Positions 1 through 8,984 of a stretch of 53,326 nucleotides of DNA are shown in pieces. The stretch is from contig ONYP01000012.1 of the NCBI GenBank assembly GCA_900322135.1, positions 1 through 53,326 on the forward strand. Direction: 5' to 3'. Under the pieces are notes generated by a model. The model did no database searches. It saw nothing but the letters and a program-made list of their open reading frames with translations, and was not told the DNA's origin. Position 1 is the stretch's first letter. Each line of letters opens with the position of its first letter. The position numbers and the translations under genes are program-made. This DNA comes from an uncultured Prevotellaceae bacterium (GTDB lineage: Bacteria > Bacteroidota > Bacteroidia > Bacteroidales > Muribaculaceae).

Positions 1-99
1 GAGGTAGATGTTCTTGAGGATTTGCTTCTGGTTCTGCTGGATGGTCTTGCTCACGCCCACCATCGAGAAGATGATTTTCTTGTCGTCAACTGTTGCCAT
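1..99 (-). CDS. ettA: EttA-type ABC-F ATPase, N-terminal fragment
   Basis: Only the first 33 codons lie in the window. The protein begins MATVDDKKIIFSMVGVSK and continues through KQILKNIYL, the N-terminal strand found ahead of the first Walker A motif in Bacteroidetes EttA (energy-dependent translational throttle). EttA binds the ribosomal E site and gates the first elongation step according to ATP/ADP. The catalytic motifs are outside the window, so the assignment rests on this N-terminal match recalled from the family. The start is set by a well-formed promoter upstream on the same strand. Confidence 0.8.
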   Translation of the reverse strand, partial: MATVDDKKIIFSMVGVSKTIQQNQKQILKNIYL

Positions 100-127
100 A
101 ATGTTATTGTTGTTGTGTTATTGCTTG

Positions 128-158
128 CAAAGGTAGTGATATCCTACCATTTTTGCAA
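128..158 (-). promoter_or_regulatory. Bacteroidetes-type promoter for ettA
   Basis: Read on the minus strand, TTG at 158-156 is followed after 20 bp by TACCTTTG at 135-128. This matches the sigma-ABfr consensus TTG-N19-21-TAnnTTTG. It lies about 29 bp upstream of the ettA start codon at 99. Confidence 0.75.
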
Positions 159-197
159 TAAAGTGGCGTGAAAATGTGCACAAGGCAGAGCCCTGCA

Positions 198-878
198 TTA
201 CCTTGACCGTCCCGAGCCGGCCTTACGGTCGCGGGACATGTACTCGGTGACAATGTCATCGTTGTAGGGGTCGGTGTGGGTGGTCAGCTGCTGGCCCGTG
301 AAGAGGAAGCGGCCGCTGGCATCAATCTCGAAACGGTTGTCCCACTCGGCGCGCCACTGCTCGGTGAGGGTGTGGTCCTTGAGAAAGAGGCTGGTGAGGG
401 TCATCACGCGGTGCAGGGTAAAGTGGGTAGCGTCGTCGAAGGTGACGGAGGCATCGGTGGTGTGGAAACGGTTGCCGCCAAAGCGCATCGGGCCGTCGTG
501 CTCGCTGGTGTGAAACTCACCCAAGTCAATCCAGTCGATGACATCGCCCTTGCTGGAACAGGTGACGAAGTATACCTTGAATTGCCTGGGGTCTTCGTCA
601 GTGGGTACCTTGTAAGCGTTGAGCGTGATGCCGTTATTGACGGGACGAGCCCCGATGATTTGGGTGCTGTCGGGGACCTCAAGCGACAGTTGCCCGGCAA
701 GACCGGTGCGTTGGTCATGATTGAGGAGCGGATAGGCCGTGGGCTCGATGGTGTCGCGGCTGAGAATGCTCTTGCCCACTTGCAGCGTGTCGGGGAGCAT
801 TCCCACCCCGTTGGGGAGATAGGTGCCGCCGCATGCGGTAATCATGAGGCTGGCGGCAATAGTGATAACCATTTTCAT
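198..878 (-). CDS. secreted lipoprotein, paralog of the upstream gene
   Basis: Unrecognised 226-residue protein with a lipoprotein signal: MKMVITIAASLMITACGG, lipobox cysteine at residue 16, so it should be a lipidated envelope protein. It begins only 3 bp after the stop of the lipoprotein gene at 882-1928. The two are divergent paralogs: both contain a stretch of the form 'Y-C-S/N-KG-I-D-I' followed by a beta-rich segment with F-LHR-M and then EWQ/RAEW-D--F-I---G-F---GQ. The region after that motif is missing here, so this copy is the shorter version. No enzymatic motif is visible and the function is unknown. Confidence 0.75.
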   Translation of the reverse strand: MKMVITIAASLMITACGGTYLPNGVGMLPDTLQVGKSILSRDTIEPTAYPLLNHDQRTGLAGQLSLEVPDSTQIIGARPVNNGITLNAYKVPTDEDPRQFKVYFVTCSSKGDVIDWIDLGEFHTSEHDGPMRFGGNRFHTTDASVTFDDATHFTLHRVMTLTSLFLKDHTLTEQWRAEWDNRFEIDASGRFLFTGQQLTTHTDPYNDDIVTEYMSRDRKAGSGRSR

Positions 879-881
879 TGC

Positions 882-1928
882 TTAGAGGTGTTTGGTGAGC
901 GGTTGGTCGTCCCAAGAGTTGACGAGAGCGGTGAGCCACTGGCGGGCGCTGGCGTCTTCCAACCGTCCGATTTCCTGGAGCAGGGCAGGGCGGTATTCGG
1001 GTGGCAGTTTGAACTGCGGCAGCAGGCGGTTGTCCTGTCCGCGGTGTGCCGCCATCCAGGAGAGGAAGCGCTGCGGGTTCATCTCGTAAAGCCGTGCGAT
1101 ATCCCACGGGAACGGATTGTACTGGTAATCGGGGTCGTAGGTCGAGTTGACGAGTTCGCTGTAGTCATTCCAGGTGTCCATGATCGAGGGGTCGTGTCGT
1201 GAGCAAACGAGCATGTCCCAAGACTTGAAATCGAGGGCTGCATACTGGTCCACATCTCCCTGCTGATTGACGACACGCTGGCCATGCATGACAAAGTGCC
1301 CTTGATTGTTGATGATGTAATCCTGCATCCACTCTTGCTGCCACTCAGGCTTGCCCTTGAGGTCGCCGTTGAAGTCCATGATGCATCGTCCCATCGTGCG
1401 GTGTAGCACCACCCGATTGGGCTTTTCAAATGTGATGAAACCGTCGAGGGTAAAGGAATTGTCGTCGTTGGGGTCGTTGAGGTTGCACCGCCACAACAGG
1501 TGCAGCTCGCGGGCATTGATGGCATCGAGGATTTTGCCCTGCTTGTCATAGGTGATGAGATGCACACAGTAGCCCATGCCGTTGCAGGCATAATAGGCTG
1601 CCAGTGTGTTGCCTGCCCCCGCATCCCTCACGCCCAGCAGCAGCCAGTTGCTCATCTTGTCGGCGACTTCGGGTCCTGCAGGCACAATGAGCGTCACGTA
1701 CTGTCCTGGGTCAAGTTGCCATCCCTTGAGGTCATCGACCGACTGCTGCGGGTCGCCGCAGTACACATCGGGCATGGAGATGGTATCGCCGAGGATGAGG
1801 TCCCTGGTGACGGAGATGCCTGTGTTGTCGAGGAAACTGTACTGGCTATCGGAAATCTTCTCTTGGTTGGAGCATGCTGTCAACAACACCATGCACAATA
1901 CTATGGTCCAGATGTAAGCGGTTTTCAT
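882..1928 (-). CDS. secreted lipoprotein, longer paralog
   Basis: 348-residue lipoprotein starting MKTAYIWTIVLCMVLLTACSNQ, with the lipobox cysteine at residue 19. An in-frame ATG nine codons upstream (1955) falls inside the predicted -7 promoter element, so 1928 is the better start. Roughly residues 120-240 align by eye with the downstream lipoprotein (198-878), and a C-terminal alpha-rich extension follows. The two genes form a two-gene operon with a 3-bp gap. No known domain was recognised. Confidence 0.75.
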   Translation of the reverse strand: MKTAYIWTIVLCMVLLTACSNQEKISDSQYSFLDNTGISVTRDLILGDTISMPDVYCGDPQQSVDDLKGWQLDPGQYVTLIVPAGPEVADKMSNWLLLGVRDAGAGNTLAAYYACNGMGYCVHLITYDKQGKILDAINARELHLLWRCNLNDPNDDNSFTLDGFITFEKPNRVVLHRTMGRCIMDFNGDLKGKPEWQQEWMQDYIINNQGHFVMHGQRVVNQQGDVDQYAALDFKSWDMLVCSRHDPSIMDTWNDYSELVNSTYDPDYQYNPFPWDIARLYEMNPQRFLSWMAAHRGQDNRLLPQFKLPPEYRPALLQEIGRLEDASARQWLTALVNSWDDQPLTKHL

Positions 1929-1952
1929 ATCATCGAGGTCGTTAGTCTGTCG

Positions 1953-1960
1953 CAAAAGTA
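1953..1960 (-). promoter_or_regulatory. -7 element for the lipoprotein pair
   Basis: TACTTTTG on the minus strand matches TAnnTTTG, 25 bp upstream of the ATG at 1928. No clear TTG was seen at the -33 spacing. Confidence 0.5.
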
Positions 1961-2012
1961 GTGAAAAAAAGTGAATTTTGAATGCCGTTGGTCATAATCA
2001 CCGTTTTTTATG

Positions 2013-2020
2013 TAATTTTG
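2013..2020 (+). promoter_or_regulatory. -7 element, near-leaderless promoter of the DUF3822 operon
   Basis: TAATTTTG matches TAnnTTTG and ends only 8 bp before the ATG at 2029. A TTG at 1988-1990 lies 22 bp upstream. Transcription would start within a few bases of the start codon. Confidence 0.55.
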
Positions 2021-2028
2021 TGCATTCA

Positions 2029-2838
2029 ATGGAAGGGAATAAACACATCAATATTGAGCATCCTGAGGCATGGGAACTGCTCGTCTCATTGACTGACAGG
2101 CAGGTGGACTATATGCTGTTTACCCCGTCGGTGGCCGGTTCGTTGACCATCGGGCAAATGGCGTTGACCGATGAGTCCCTGCAATCGCTGGAAGACGCGT
2201 TCTATGACACGCCCCACCTGCTCAACGACTACAAACGGGCTAGGGTGGTGGTGCATTCCCAGCATTTTGTGCTGTTGCCATCGGCTACCAGCGATGAAGA
2301 CTGTGCCCTGCTGGTGCATGCCGCGTTTCCCGACGATGACGGCGATGCCGCGGTGTGTGTGCTGCCGTCCAACGATGTGAAGATTGCCTACCTGATGCCT
2401 CGAGGGCTGCAGGCCTTCCTGGGGCGCACGCTCAACTATCCCGCGGTGTGCCATCACTTGTCGCCGTTGTGTGAGCATTTTAAAGGGTTGGGCCGTAGCC
2501 AGGGCCGTTCGTCCATGTACCTCAACCTGAATGACGGCAGCATGGAACTGGCCGTGTTTCGTGACGGCGGCTTGGTGTGTGCCAATACTTACCCGTTTGC
2601 CGATGTCCATGATGCCGCATACTATGCGTTGAACGCATGGCGGACCCACGGACTGGACCAGTTGACCGATGAACTGCAACTGCTGGGTGATGGCGACCTG
2701 CTCGCCACGATGACCCCCATGTTGCGGGAATGTGTAAAATATGTGATGCCCGCCGTGTATCCAGCCGCAGCTATGCAGTTGGGCCGCAATGCGATGCAGG
2801 CACCACTGGAATTAGTGCTACTTGCCCTATGCGAATAA
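2029..2838 (+). CDS. DUF3822 family protein
   Basis: 269-residue cytoplasmic protein of the DUF3822 family, found almost only in Bacteroidetes and typically encoded directly upstream of rsmD. That arrangement is present here, with a 10-bp overlap into rsmD. The family resembles an actin/hexokinase-like ATPase fold without a proven activity. The glycine/serine turn SMYLNLNDGSMELAVFRDGG at about residues 165-185 is its most recognisable segment. A TTG codon at 1978 extends the frame but precedes the -7 box, so ATG 2029 is used. It is the first gene of a six-gene co-oriented run that reaches mtgA. Confidence 0.8.
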   Translation: MEGNKHINIEHPEAWELLVSLTDRQVDYMLFTPSVAGSLTIGQMALTDESLQSLEDAFYDTPHLLNDYKRARVVVHSQHFVLLPSATSDEDCALLVHAAFPDDDGDAAVCVLPSNDVKIAYLMPRGLQAFLGRTLNYPAVCHHLSPLCEHFKGLGRSQGRSSMYLNLNDGSMELAVFRDGGLVCANTYPFADVHDAAYYALNAWRTHGLDQLTDELQLLGDGDLLATMTPMLRECVKYVMPAVYPAAAMQLGRNAMQAPLELVLLALCE

Positions 2839-3374
2839 TCAGCGGAAAATACGGGCGTCGCCGTTTTGATGTGCCCACCAATATCACTGCGCGTCCCACG
2901 ACCGACATGGCGCGCGAGAACCTGTTCAATGTGTTGGGCAACCTGATCGATTATGAGGGAAAGACCGTCCTTGACCTGTTTGCCGGCACGGGAGCGATGA
3001 GCTTTGAGTTCCTGTCTCGCGGTTGTGCCAGTGTCACCGCCGTCGAGAAAGCGCGCACCCAGGCCGAATTCATCAAGCGGGTGCAGCATCAGTTGGGCGA
3101 CGAGAACCTGACCCTCGTTCGAGGCGATGTGTTCAAGTTTGTCGGCTCGTGCAGCCAGTCGTTTGATATCATTTTTGCCGACCCACCCTACGACCTGCCC
3201 CGATTTGCCGAGATACCGAAGTTGGTATTGGAGTCGTCGCTGGTGCATGCCGGCACACTGTTCATCATGGAGCACCCCCGTGAGCATGACTTCAGCGCTT
3301 TGCCCCACTTCTCGCAGCAGAGGGTCTACGGCAAGGTCAATTTCTCGTTTTTTGACATACAAGATATGAGTTAG
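2829..3374 (+). CDS. rsmD: 16S rRNA (guanine966-N2)-methyltransferase RsmD
   Basis: 181-residue SAM-dependent methyltransferase that modifies G966 of 16S rRNA in the 30S subunit. It opens with the family signature MRIISGKYGRRRF, followed by RPTTDMARENLFNVL, motif I DLFAGTGAMSFE (about residue 47) and the catalytic motif FADPPYD (about residue 115). The start MRIISG overlaps the DUF3822 stop by 10 bp, which implies translational coupling; upstream in-frame codons lie wholly inside DUF3822. The next gene, a susC homolog, starts 5 bp after the stop. Confidence 0.92.
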   Translation: MRIISGKYGRRRFDVPTNITARPTTDMARENLFNVLGNLIDYEGKTVLDLFAGTGAMSFEFLSRGCASVTAVEKARTQAEFIKRVQHQLGDENLTLVRGDVFKFVGSCSQSFDIIFADPPYDLPRFAEIPKLVLESSLVHAGTLFIMEHPREHDFSALPHFSQQRVYGKVNFSFFDIQDMS

Positions 3375-3379
3375 ATGGA

Positions 3380-6085
3380 ATGATGAAACACACATTTCAC
3401 TTAAGATGTGTCGTGCTCATGGCCTTGTTGGCGGTGGGAGTGTCACTTGTGGCTCAAAACACGCAGCGCGCCGACAGTGTGGCCCGCTCGCTGTCTCACG
3501 ATGTGGTCACAGCCGACCAGGTGAGCCAGCAGCAAGTGACCAACCCGTTGGAAGCCATCAACGGCCGCGTTGCCGGTGTGACGATACAGAAGAGCAATAA
3601 CGGTACCGCCGCGATGAACGCCGTGCGAGTGCGCGGAACCACCTCGGTCACCGGTGGCAACGACCCGTTGATTATCATCGACGGCGTGTTTGGCGACTTG
3701 AGCACATTGTCATCAATATATCCGTCGGACATTGAGAGTTTCACAGTACTCAAGGACGCCAGCGAGACGGCACAGTATGGCTCGCGTGGCGCTTCGGGTG
3801 TCATCGAGGTTGTCACCAAGAAAGGTGCTGCCCAGCGCACCACAGTGACTTATAACGGCAGCGTGGGCGTCACCCATGTTGTCAAGAACCTGGACATGCT
3901 CAACGCGGCCGCTTACCGTAGTGCCGTGACCCGCCAGGGCGATATGCTCATCGACCGGGGCCATGACACCGATTGGCAGCGAGCCATCCAGCAGACGGCT
4001 TTCCTGCAGGACCACCACATCGCCTTCATGGGCGGCGGCGAACGGTCGGGCTACCGAGTGTCGTTGGGTTATATGGACCATCAGGGCGTTATCGTGCATG
4101 ACAAGTTGCGCAACCTGACCAGCAACATGAACATGCACCAGCGCATGTTTGGCGACCTGCTCAATATTGAGGTGGGTATGTTCGGCAATGTGCAGAAGGA
4201 CATGACAGCCGTCTATGACATGCAGAAGACATTCTACTCGGCTCAGGCATGGAACCCCACCTTCGGCACCATGCGCAACAGTGGCGGCGGTTGGGACGGT
4301 TACACCCTTTCCAACCAGATTAACCATCCGCTGGCCCTCATGGATAGCCGCACCCAGAACAAGATTACCCACTTGAGCACTCATGCCAAGTTGACCTTTA
4401 ACCTAACCAGCAACTGGACCTTGACCCTGTTTGGTGCCTACAGCCATAACGAGGTGGAAATTGCCCAATTCCTGCCAACGAGCATCTGGAGCGGCGGCAG
4501 GGGCTATCGCAGCAGTGCCAAAACCGAGTCTTGGCTCGGAAACGCCACCATCTCATGGGAGAAGCGGTTGGGCGCGCATCATTTCAATGTGATGGGACTT
4601 GCCGAGGTGGAACGGGACATACACACCGGTTTTTACACCACCACAACTGGTTTCTCGACTAATGCCATCGGTCTCGATGCCATCCAGTCAGGGTCTGTGA
4701 CCTTGTGGGATGGCACCGGCAGTTACCGCAACGCGCCATCGCTGGCATCGTTCATGGGACGCTTCGCCTATGACTACGATAGCCGTTACTGTCTAACGGC
4801 AACGATGCGTGCCGACGGGTCCAGCAAATTCGGCAACGGCAACAAGTGGGGCTTCTTCCCCTCGATATCCGCAACATGGAATATCGGCAAGGAAGCAATC
4901 ATGCGCGAAGTGGACTGGCTCGATGACCTGGAATGGAGCATCGGTTATGGTCTGGCAGGAAATCAGGGCGGAGTGGACAATTACATGACCCAAAACCTGC
5001 TCAGTCCTGCTGGCATCGTTCCTGTAGGACAGCGTCTTGCCGTGACATTTGACGAGTTGCGCAATGCCAACCCCGACCTCAAGTGGGAGGTGAAGCGGAG
5101 TTTCAACACGGGCCTGAGTGCTGCATTCCTGGGTAACCGCATTATTGCGTCGGTTGACTTTTATACGGCCAAGACCTGTGACATGCTGTACTTGTACAAT
5201 GTGGGAGTTCCGCCCTTTAGTTACAACAAGTTACTCGACAACCTGGGCTCGATGCGCAACAGCGGTGTCGAGGTGGCGCTGGGACTGACACCGCTCGCCA
5301 CGCGTGACATGGAACTCAACATCAATGCCAATGTGGCTTATCAATACAACAAACTGCTCTCGTTGAGCGGCTATTATAACGACTACTGGCTTGAGGCTCC
5401 GGGTGAGGTGGACCTGGTGAACCTTAATGGTGCGGGATTCCACGGCGGTAACAACCACATTGTTTATCAGATTGTGGGACAGCCTCTAGGAGTGTTCTAT
5501 CTGCCTCATTGCACGGGCCTGAAGAGCGATGGCTTGGGTGGCTATGTGTATGAAATCGCCGACCTGGACGGCTCGGGCGATGTGGATATCGCTAACGGCA
5601 AGGACCGCCGTGTGTGCGGCCAGGCGATGCCCAAGGTGTTGTTGGGTAGCAATATTAATTTCCGCTACCGGCAATGGGATGTGACAATGCAGATCAATGG
5701 AGCCTTTGGCCACAAGATTTATAACGGCACGGCCCTGACCTATATGAACATGAATAGTCTGCCAGGGTATAATGTCCTGGTCGATGCCCCTGAACGCAAC
5801 ATCCATGACCAGACAGCGACCGACTACTGGCTGGAGCGTGGAGACTATGTCAACATAGATTACTTGACGCTGGGCTGGAATGTGCCGTTGAGCCAGCGGT
5901 TGCAGCGCACGGTGAGCCGCCTGCGCTTGTCCCTGACCGTCGACGACCTGCTGACCGTTACGGGCTACTCGGGCCTCACGCCCATGATCAACAGTTCATC
6001 GGCAGGCGGCACATTGGGTGTCGATGACAAGAATGTCTATCCCGTGACCCGTTCCTATTATCTTGGAGTTACCGTCACATTCTAA
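3380..6085 (+). CDS. short SusC/RagA TonB-dependent outer membrane transporter
   Basis: 901-residue TonB-dependent transporter that, with the adjacent SusD, should import a glycan, peptide or other ligand across the outer membrane. After a signal peptide (to about residue 26) it goes almost directly into the plug domain (EAINGRVAGVTIQK, then DPLIIIDGVFGDLSTL and GSRGASGVIEVVTKKG, about residues 55-150). The usual CarboxypepD_reg N-terminal extension of SusC proteins is absent. A 22-strand-type barrel follows and ends with TRSYYLGVTVTF, so the terminal aromatic needed for barrel insertion is intact. It starts 5 bp after rsmD and is followed 6 bp later by susD. No glycoside hydrolase or peptidase is adjacent, so the substrate is unknown. 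Confidence 0.9.
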   Translation: MMKHTFHLRCVVLMALLAVGVSLVAQNTQRADSVARSLSHDVVTADQVSQQQVTNPLEAINGRVAGVTIQKSNNGTAAMNAVRVRGTTSVTGGNDPLIIIDGVFGDLSTLSSIYPSDIESFTVLKDASETAQYGSRGASGVIEVVTKKGAAQRTTVTYNGSVGVTHVVKNLDMLNAAAYRSAVTRQGDMLIDRGHDTDWQRAIQQTAFLQDHHIAFMGGGERSGYRVSLGYMDHQGVIVHDKLRNLTSNMNMHQRMFGDLLNIEVGMFGNVQKDMTAVYDMQKTFYSAQAWNPTFGTMRNSGGGWDGYTLSNQINHPLALMDSRTQNKITHLSTHAKLTFNLTSNWTLTLFGAYSHNEVEIAQFLPTSIWSGGRGYRSSAKTESWLGNATISWEKRLGAHHFNVMGLAEVERDIHTGFYTTTTGFSTNAIGLDAIQSGSVTLWDGTGSYRNAPSLASFMGRFAYDYDSRYCLTATMRADGSSKFGNGNKWGFFPSISATWNIGKEAIMREVDWLDDLEWSIGYGLAGNQGGVDNYMTQNLLSPAGIVPVGQRLAVTFDELRNANPDLKWEVKRSFNTGLSAAFLGNRIIASVDFYTAKTCDMLYLYNVGVPPFSYNKLLDNLGSMRNSGVEVALGLTPLATRDMELNINANVAYQYNKLLSLSGYYNDYWLEAPGEVDLVNLNGAGFHGGNNHIVYQIVGQPLGVFYLPHCTGLKSDGLGGYVYEIADLDGSGDVDIANGKDRRVCGQAMPKVLLGSNINFRYRQWDVTMQINGAFGHKIYNGTALTYMNMNSLPGYNVLVDAPERNIHDQTATDYWLERGDYVNIDYLTLGWNVPLSQRLQRTVSRLRLSLTVDDLLTVTGYSGLTPMINSSSAGGTLGVDDKNVYPVTRSYYLGVTVTF

Positions 6086-6091
6086 TCCTGA

Positions 6092-7738
6092 ATGACAATG
6101 AAACAGATTGCTACGATATATCACATCCTGTTGCTGGCATCCCTGCTCGCGTTGGGTTCGTGCGACCAATTTCTTGAAGATGAGCCTAACGACCGCATTC
6201 CCTCCGATGAAGCCTATAACACATTGTCGGACCTGCAACTCAATGCGCTCGGACCCATCTATCGCAATATCGGCGGCAGTGGTGATTCACAAGGTTTGCA
6301 AGGCACGGCTCGCGGAGTGTGGGACTTAAACACCTTCAGCACCGATGAAGCCATCATCCCCACGCGCGGCGCCGACTGGTATGACGGCGGCATCTGGCAG
6401 AACCTGTTCCTGCACCGTTTTGGCAATGTGGACTTCACGGGCGACACCTGGAATTACCTGTTCAAGGAGGTTCTGGCCTGCAACCGTGCGCTTGAGCGCA
6501 TCGATGCCTTCTCGTCGAGCCATACCGGCGAGGATGTGCGCCATCTGCGTGCCGAGGCACGCTCGCTGCGTGCGATGTTTTTGTTCTACGCGATGGATCT
6601 CTATGGCCGAGTGCCGTTGTTCACCTCGTCCAGTCCCACCGTGCAGGAGATGAAACTGCAAGACCGTTCGGTGGCTTTCCGCCACATCGTGAGCGAGTTG
6701 CAGGCAGTGGAATACGACCTTCTCAACGAGCGTAGTCCTCGCCATGGTGAGTATTACGGCCGCATGACACGCCCAGTCGTGCAGTTCCTGTTGGCCAAGG
6801 TATTGTTGAATGCCGAGGTGTATGCCGACGATGACTGGACCGATGGTTCCCGTCCCGACGGTTCCACCATGCTGTGGACAGTGGACGGTGAGCAGATGAA
6901 TACCTGGCAGGCAGTCGAGTACTACTGTACCAAGTTGCAGGACCTGGGCTATAGCCTGGCCGAGGAGTTCAGCGACAACTTCAGTATCAACAATGAGGAG
7001 TCGCCCGAGTTGATATTCACCATCCCGATGGATATCTATGACTACGCCAACCGCTTCACCCAGCAGTTCCGCTCGCTGCACTACAATCATGCCGCTGCAT
7101 TGGGCTTGAATGGAGAGAACGGCCCGTGTGCCACTATCGAGGCGATGCAGACATTTGGTTACGGTACCGACGGCAAGGATTACCGTTTGTTCCAGACCTA
7201 TTACACCGACGAGGTCTATCTCGAAAAATCCTTTACTCCAGTAACGCTCGATGACGGTTCGCCGCTGGTTTATTATCCCATGGAAGTTCGTCTGGACTTG
7301 TCCAACAGCCCCTACGAGACCACTGCCGGTGCCCGGATGCACAAGTATGAGATTGACTTGGCCTCAATGAGCGATGGTCAGTTGCGCCGTAACGACATCG
7401 TGCTGTTCCGTTATGCCGATGTGCTGCTGATGCGATGCGAAGCCATGCTGCGTGACGGCAGGGCTGGGGCCGTAGCCGACGGCTTGCTCAACCAGGTGCG
7501 GCATCGTGCCTCGATGGGCGACCGTACTGCGACACTCGAGAGCGTGCTGGATGAGCGTATGCTGGAATTGGCTTGGGAGGGTTGGCGTCGCAACGACCTG
7601 ATCCGTTACGGACGGTTTACTCTTGCATATACCGACCGCCCGCAACTGGATGCCGATGTCAAGGGCTACACTATCGTGTTCCCCATTCCCGGAGAAACGC
7701 TTACAGCCTGTGGGTGTGCCCAAAATCCAGGCTATTGA
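6092..7738 (+). CDS. SusD/RagB-family outer membrane lipoprotein
   Basis: 548-residue surface lipoprotein partner of the preceding SusC, expected to form the lid of the SusCD importer. Lipobox LLALGSCDQFLEDEP places the lipidated cysteine at residue 24 (22 if the second ATG at 6098 is used). Typical SusD features are the opening 'CDQFLEDEPNDRIPSDEAY', the TPR-like segment with WNYLFKEVLACNRALERID, HLRAEARSLRAMFLFYAMDLYGRVPL, and a C-terminal RADVLLM-like helix (RYADVLLMRCEAMLR, then LNQVRHRA, ERMLELAWEGWRRNDLIRYGRF). Length and motif order are complete. The gene ends 34 bp before the fur-family gene. Confidence 0.92.
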   Translation: MTMKQIATIYHILLLASLLALGSCDQFLEDEPNDRIPSDEAYNTLSDLQLNALGPIYRNIGGSGDSQGLQGTARGVWDLNTFSTDEAIIPTRGADWYDGGIWQNLFLHRFGNVDFTGDTWNYLFKEVLACNRALERIDAFSSSHTGEDVRHLRAEARSLRAMFLFYAMDLYGRVPLFTSSSPTVQEMKLQDRSVAFRHIVSELQAVEYDLLNERSPRHGEYYGRMTRPVVQFLLAKVLLNAEVYADDDWTDGSRPDGSTMLWTVDGEQMNTWQAVEYYCTKLQDLGYSLAEEFSDNFSINNEESPELIFTIPMDIYDYANRFTQQFRSLHYNHAAALGLNGENGPCATIEAMQTFGYGTDGKDYRLFQTYYTDEVYLEKSFTPVTLDDGSPLVYYPMEVRLDLSNSPYETTAGARMHKYEIDLASMSDGQLRRNDIVLFRYADVLLMRCEAMLRDGRAGAVADGLLNQVRHRASMGDRTATLESVLDERMLELAWEGWRRNDLIRYGRFTLAYTDRPQLDADVKGYTIVFPIPGETLTACGCAQNPGY

Positions 7739-7772
7739 TGACTGTGAATATTGAATGAGGAGTTTTATCCAA

Positions 7773-8210
7773 ATGACAGACGAAACAAAATATATTGAAC
7801 GGCTCGAGGAGCATGAGGTGAAGCCCACGGCCATCCGCATCCTGCTGCTGCGCACGATGCTTGCCAAGAACGAGGCCTTCTCGCTGCAAAGCCTTGAGGA
7901 TGAACTGGACACGGTGGACAAGTCTACCATCTACCGCACCATCACCCTGTTTCTCACGCATCACCTCATCCATGCCATCGACGACGGCACAGGCATGTTC
8001 AAGTATGCCGTGTGCAGCCCCGACTGCCACTGTGGTGAGGACGATGCCACCATCGACCACATGCACGCCCACTTCAATTGTGAGCGCTGCGGACGCACCT
8101 TCTGCCTGCAGACGACCCATGTTCCGCTGGTTGCCCTGCCGGGCAACTTCCAGGTGCACAGTATCAACTATGTGCTCAAGGGCCTGTGCCCCGACTGTGC
8201 TTCGACTTAG
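7773..8210 (+). CDS. Fur-family metal-responsive transcriptional regulator
   Basis: 145-residue Fur superfamily repressor (Fur/Zur/PerR group). The winged helix covers about residues 1-75 with KSTIYRTITLFLTHHLI as recognition region. The dimerisation domain carries DHMHAHFNCERCGRTFC and a C-terminal CPDC, giving the two CxxC pairs of the structural zinc site, plus a His-rich regulatory metal site. An extra cysteine cluster, VCSPDCHCGEDD, sits before the dimerisation domain. Start chosen at ATG 7773, ten bases after AGGAG; an ATG at 7755 is possible. It follows the SusCD pair and precedes mtgA in the same orientation, so it may control this unit. The metal cannot be told from sequence. Confidence 0.85.
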   Translation: MTDETKYIERLEEHEVKPTAIRILLLRTMLAKNEAFSLQSLEDELDTVDKSTIYRTITLFLTHHLIHAIDDGTGMFKYAVCSPDCHCGEDDATIDHMHAHFNCERCGRTFCLQTTHVPLVALPGNFQVHSINYVLKGLCPDCAST

Positions 8211-8226
8211 ATTTTTTAAAACGATT

Positions 8227-8949
8227 ATGGCAACCAAGAAGCAAAACACAACTGTAATCAACAGAGTGCTGCGGTGGGTGCGCAACCTGCTGATTTTCTT
8301 TTTCACCTCGACGATACTTGCCGTGGTGATATTGAAATATATACCAGTGTATGTCACGCCGCTGATGCTCATCCGGGCCTGTGAACAGGTCGTTGACGGC
8401 AAGTCGCCCACCATCAGGCATGAATGGGTGCCCCTGGAGCAGATCAACCATAACCTGCCCCAGGCGGTGATGGCCAGCGAGGACAACCTGTTCCTCAAGC
8501 ACAGTGGCTTTGACTTGGAGCAGATTCAGAAGGCGCAGATAGAGGCTCAGGAGGGCAAGCGCCAACGCGGCGCGAGCACTATCAGCCAGCAGACGGCGCG
8601 CAATGTGTTCCTGTGGCAGCACCGCTCGTGGTTCCGCAAGGGCCTTGAGGCCTATTTCACTTTTCTGATAGAAATCATCTGGGGCAAGGAGCGCATTATG
8701 GAGGTCTATCTCAACTCCATCGAGATGGGTCCGGGCATCTATGGTGCCCAGGCAGTCGCCGAGGCCAACTTCGGCACCAGCGCCGACAAGCTCACCAAGG
8801 ACCAGAGTGCCTATATCGCCGTGTCGCTGCCCAATCCCCTGAAGCGTGACAGCGGCCATCCCACTGCCAAGATGCGCACGATGCACAATACCGTGCTCAA
8901 GCGCATGAACCAGATTGACCAGTTCCCCAAGGAAGCCTGTGCCCGATAA
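8227..8949 (+). CDS. mtgA: monofunctional peptidoglycan glycosyltransferase MtgA
   Basis: 240-residue GT51 enzyme that polymerises lipid II into glycan strands at the inner membrane. One N-terminal transmembrane helix (about residues 17-40) is followed by the GT51 motifs: VMASEDNLFLKHSGFD with catalytic Glu85, RGASTISQQTARNVFL, and GKERIMEVYLNSIEMGPGIYGAQ. The length suits the monofunctional class with no transpeptidase domain. It starts 16 bp after the fur-family stop. Upstream in-frame codons lie inside the fur-family gene and were discarded. Confidence 0.92.
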   Translation: MATKKQNTTVINRVLRWVRNLLIFFFTSTILAVVILKYIPVYVTPLMLIRACEQVVDGKSPTIRHEWVPLEQINHNLPQAVMASEDNLFLKHSGFDLEQIQKAQIEAQEGKRQRGASTISQQTARNVFLWQHRSWFRKGLEAYFTFLIEIIWGKERIMEVYLNSIEMGPGIYGAQAVAEANFGTSADKLTKDQSAYIAVSLPNPLKRDSGHPTAKMRTMHNTVLKRMNQIDQFPKEACAR

Positions 8950-8984
8950 GGGCTTTACACCGACATATTAATATATTATAGTCA

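Noticed and set aside
276-1202. 308-codon plus-strand frame opposite the two lipoproteins
   Set aside because: The minus-strand genes have lipoprotein signals and are paralogs of each other; the plus-strand frame has neither a signal nor a family.
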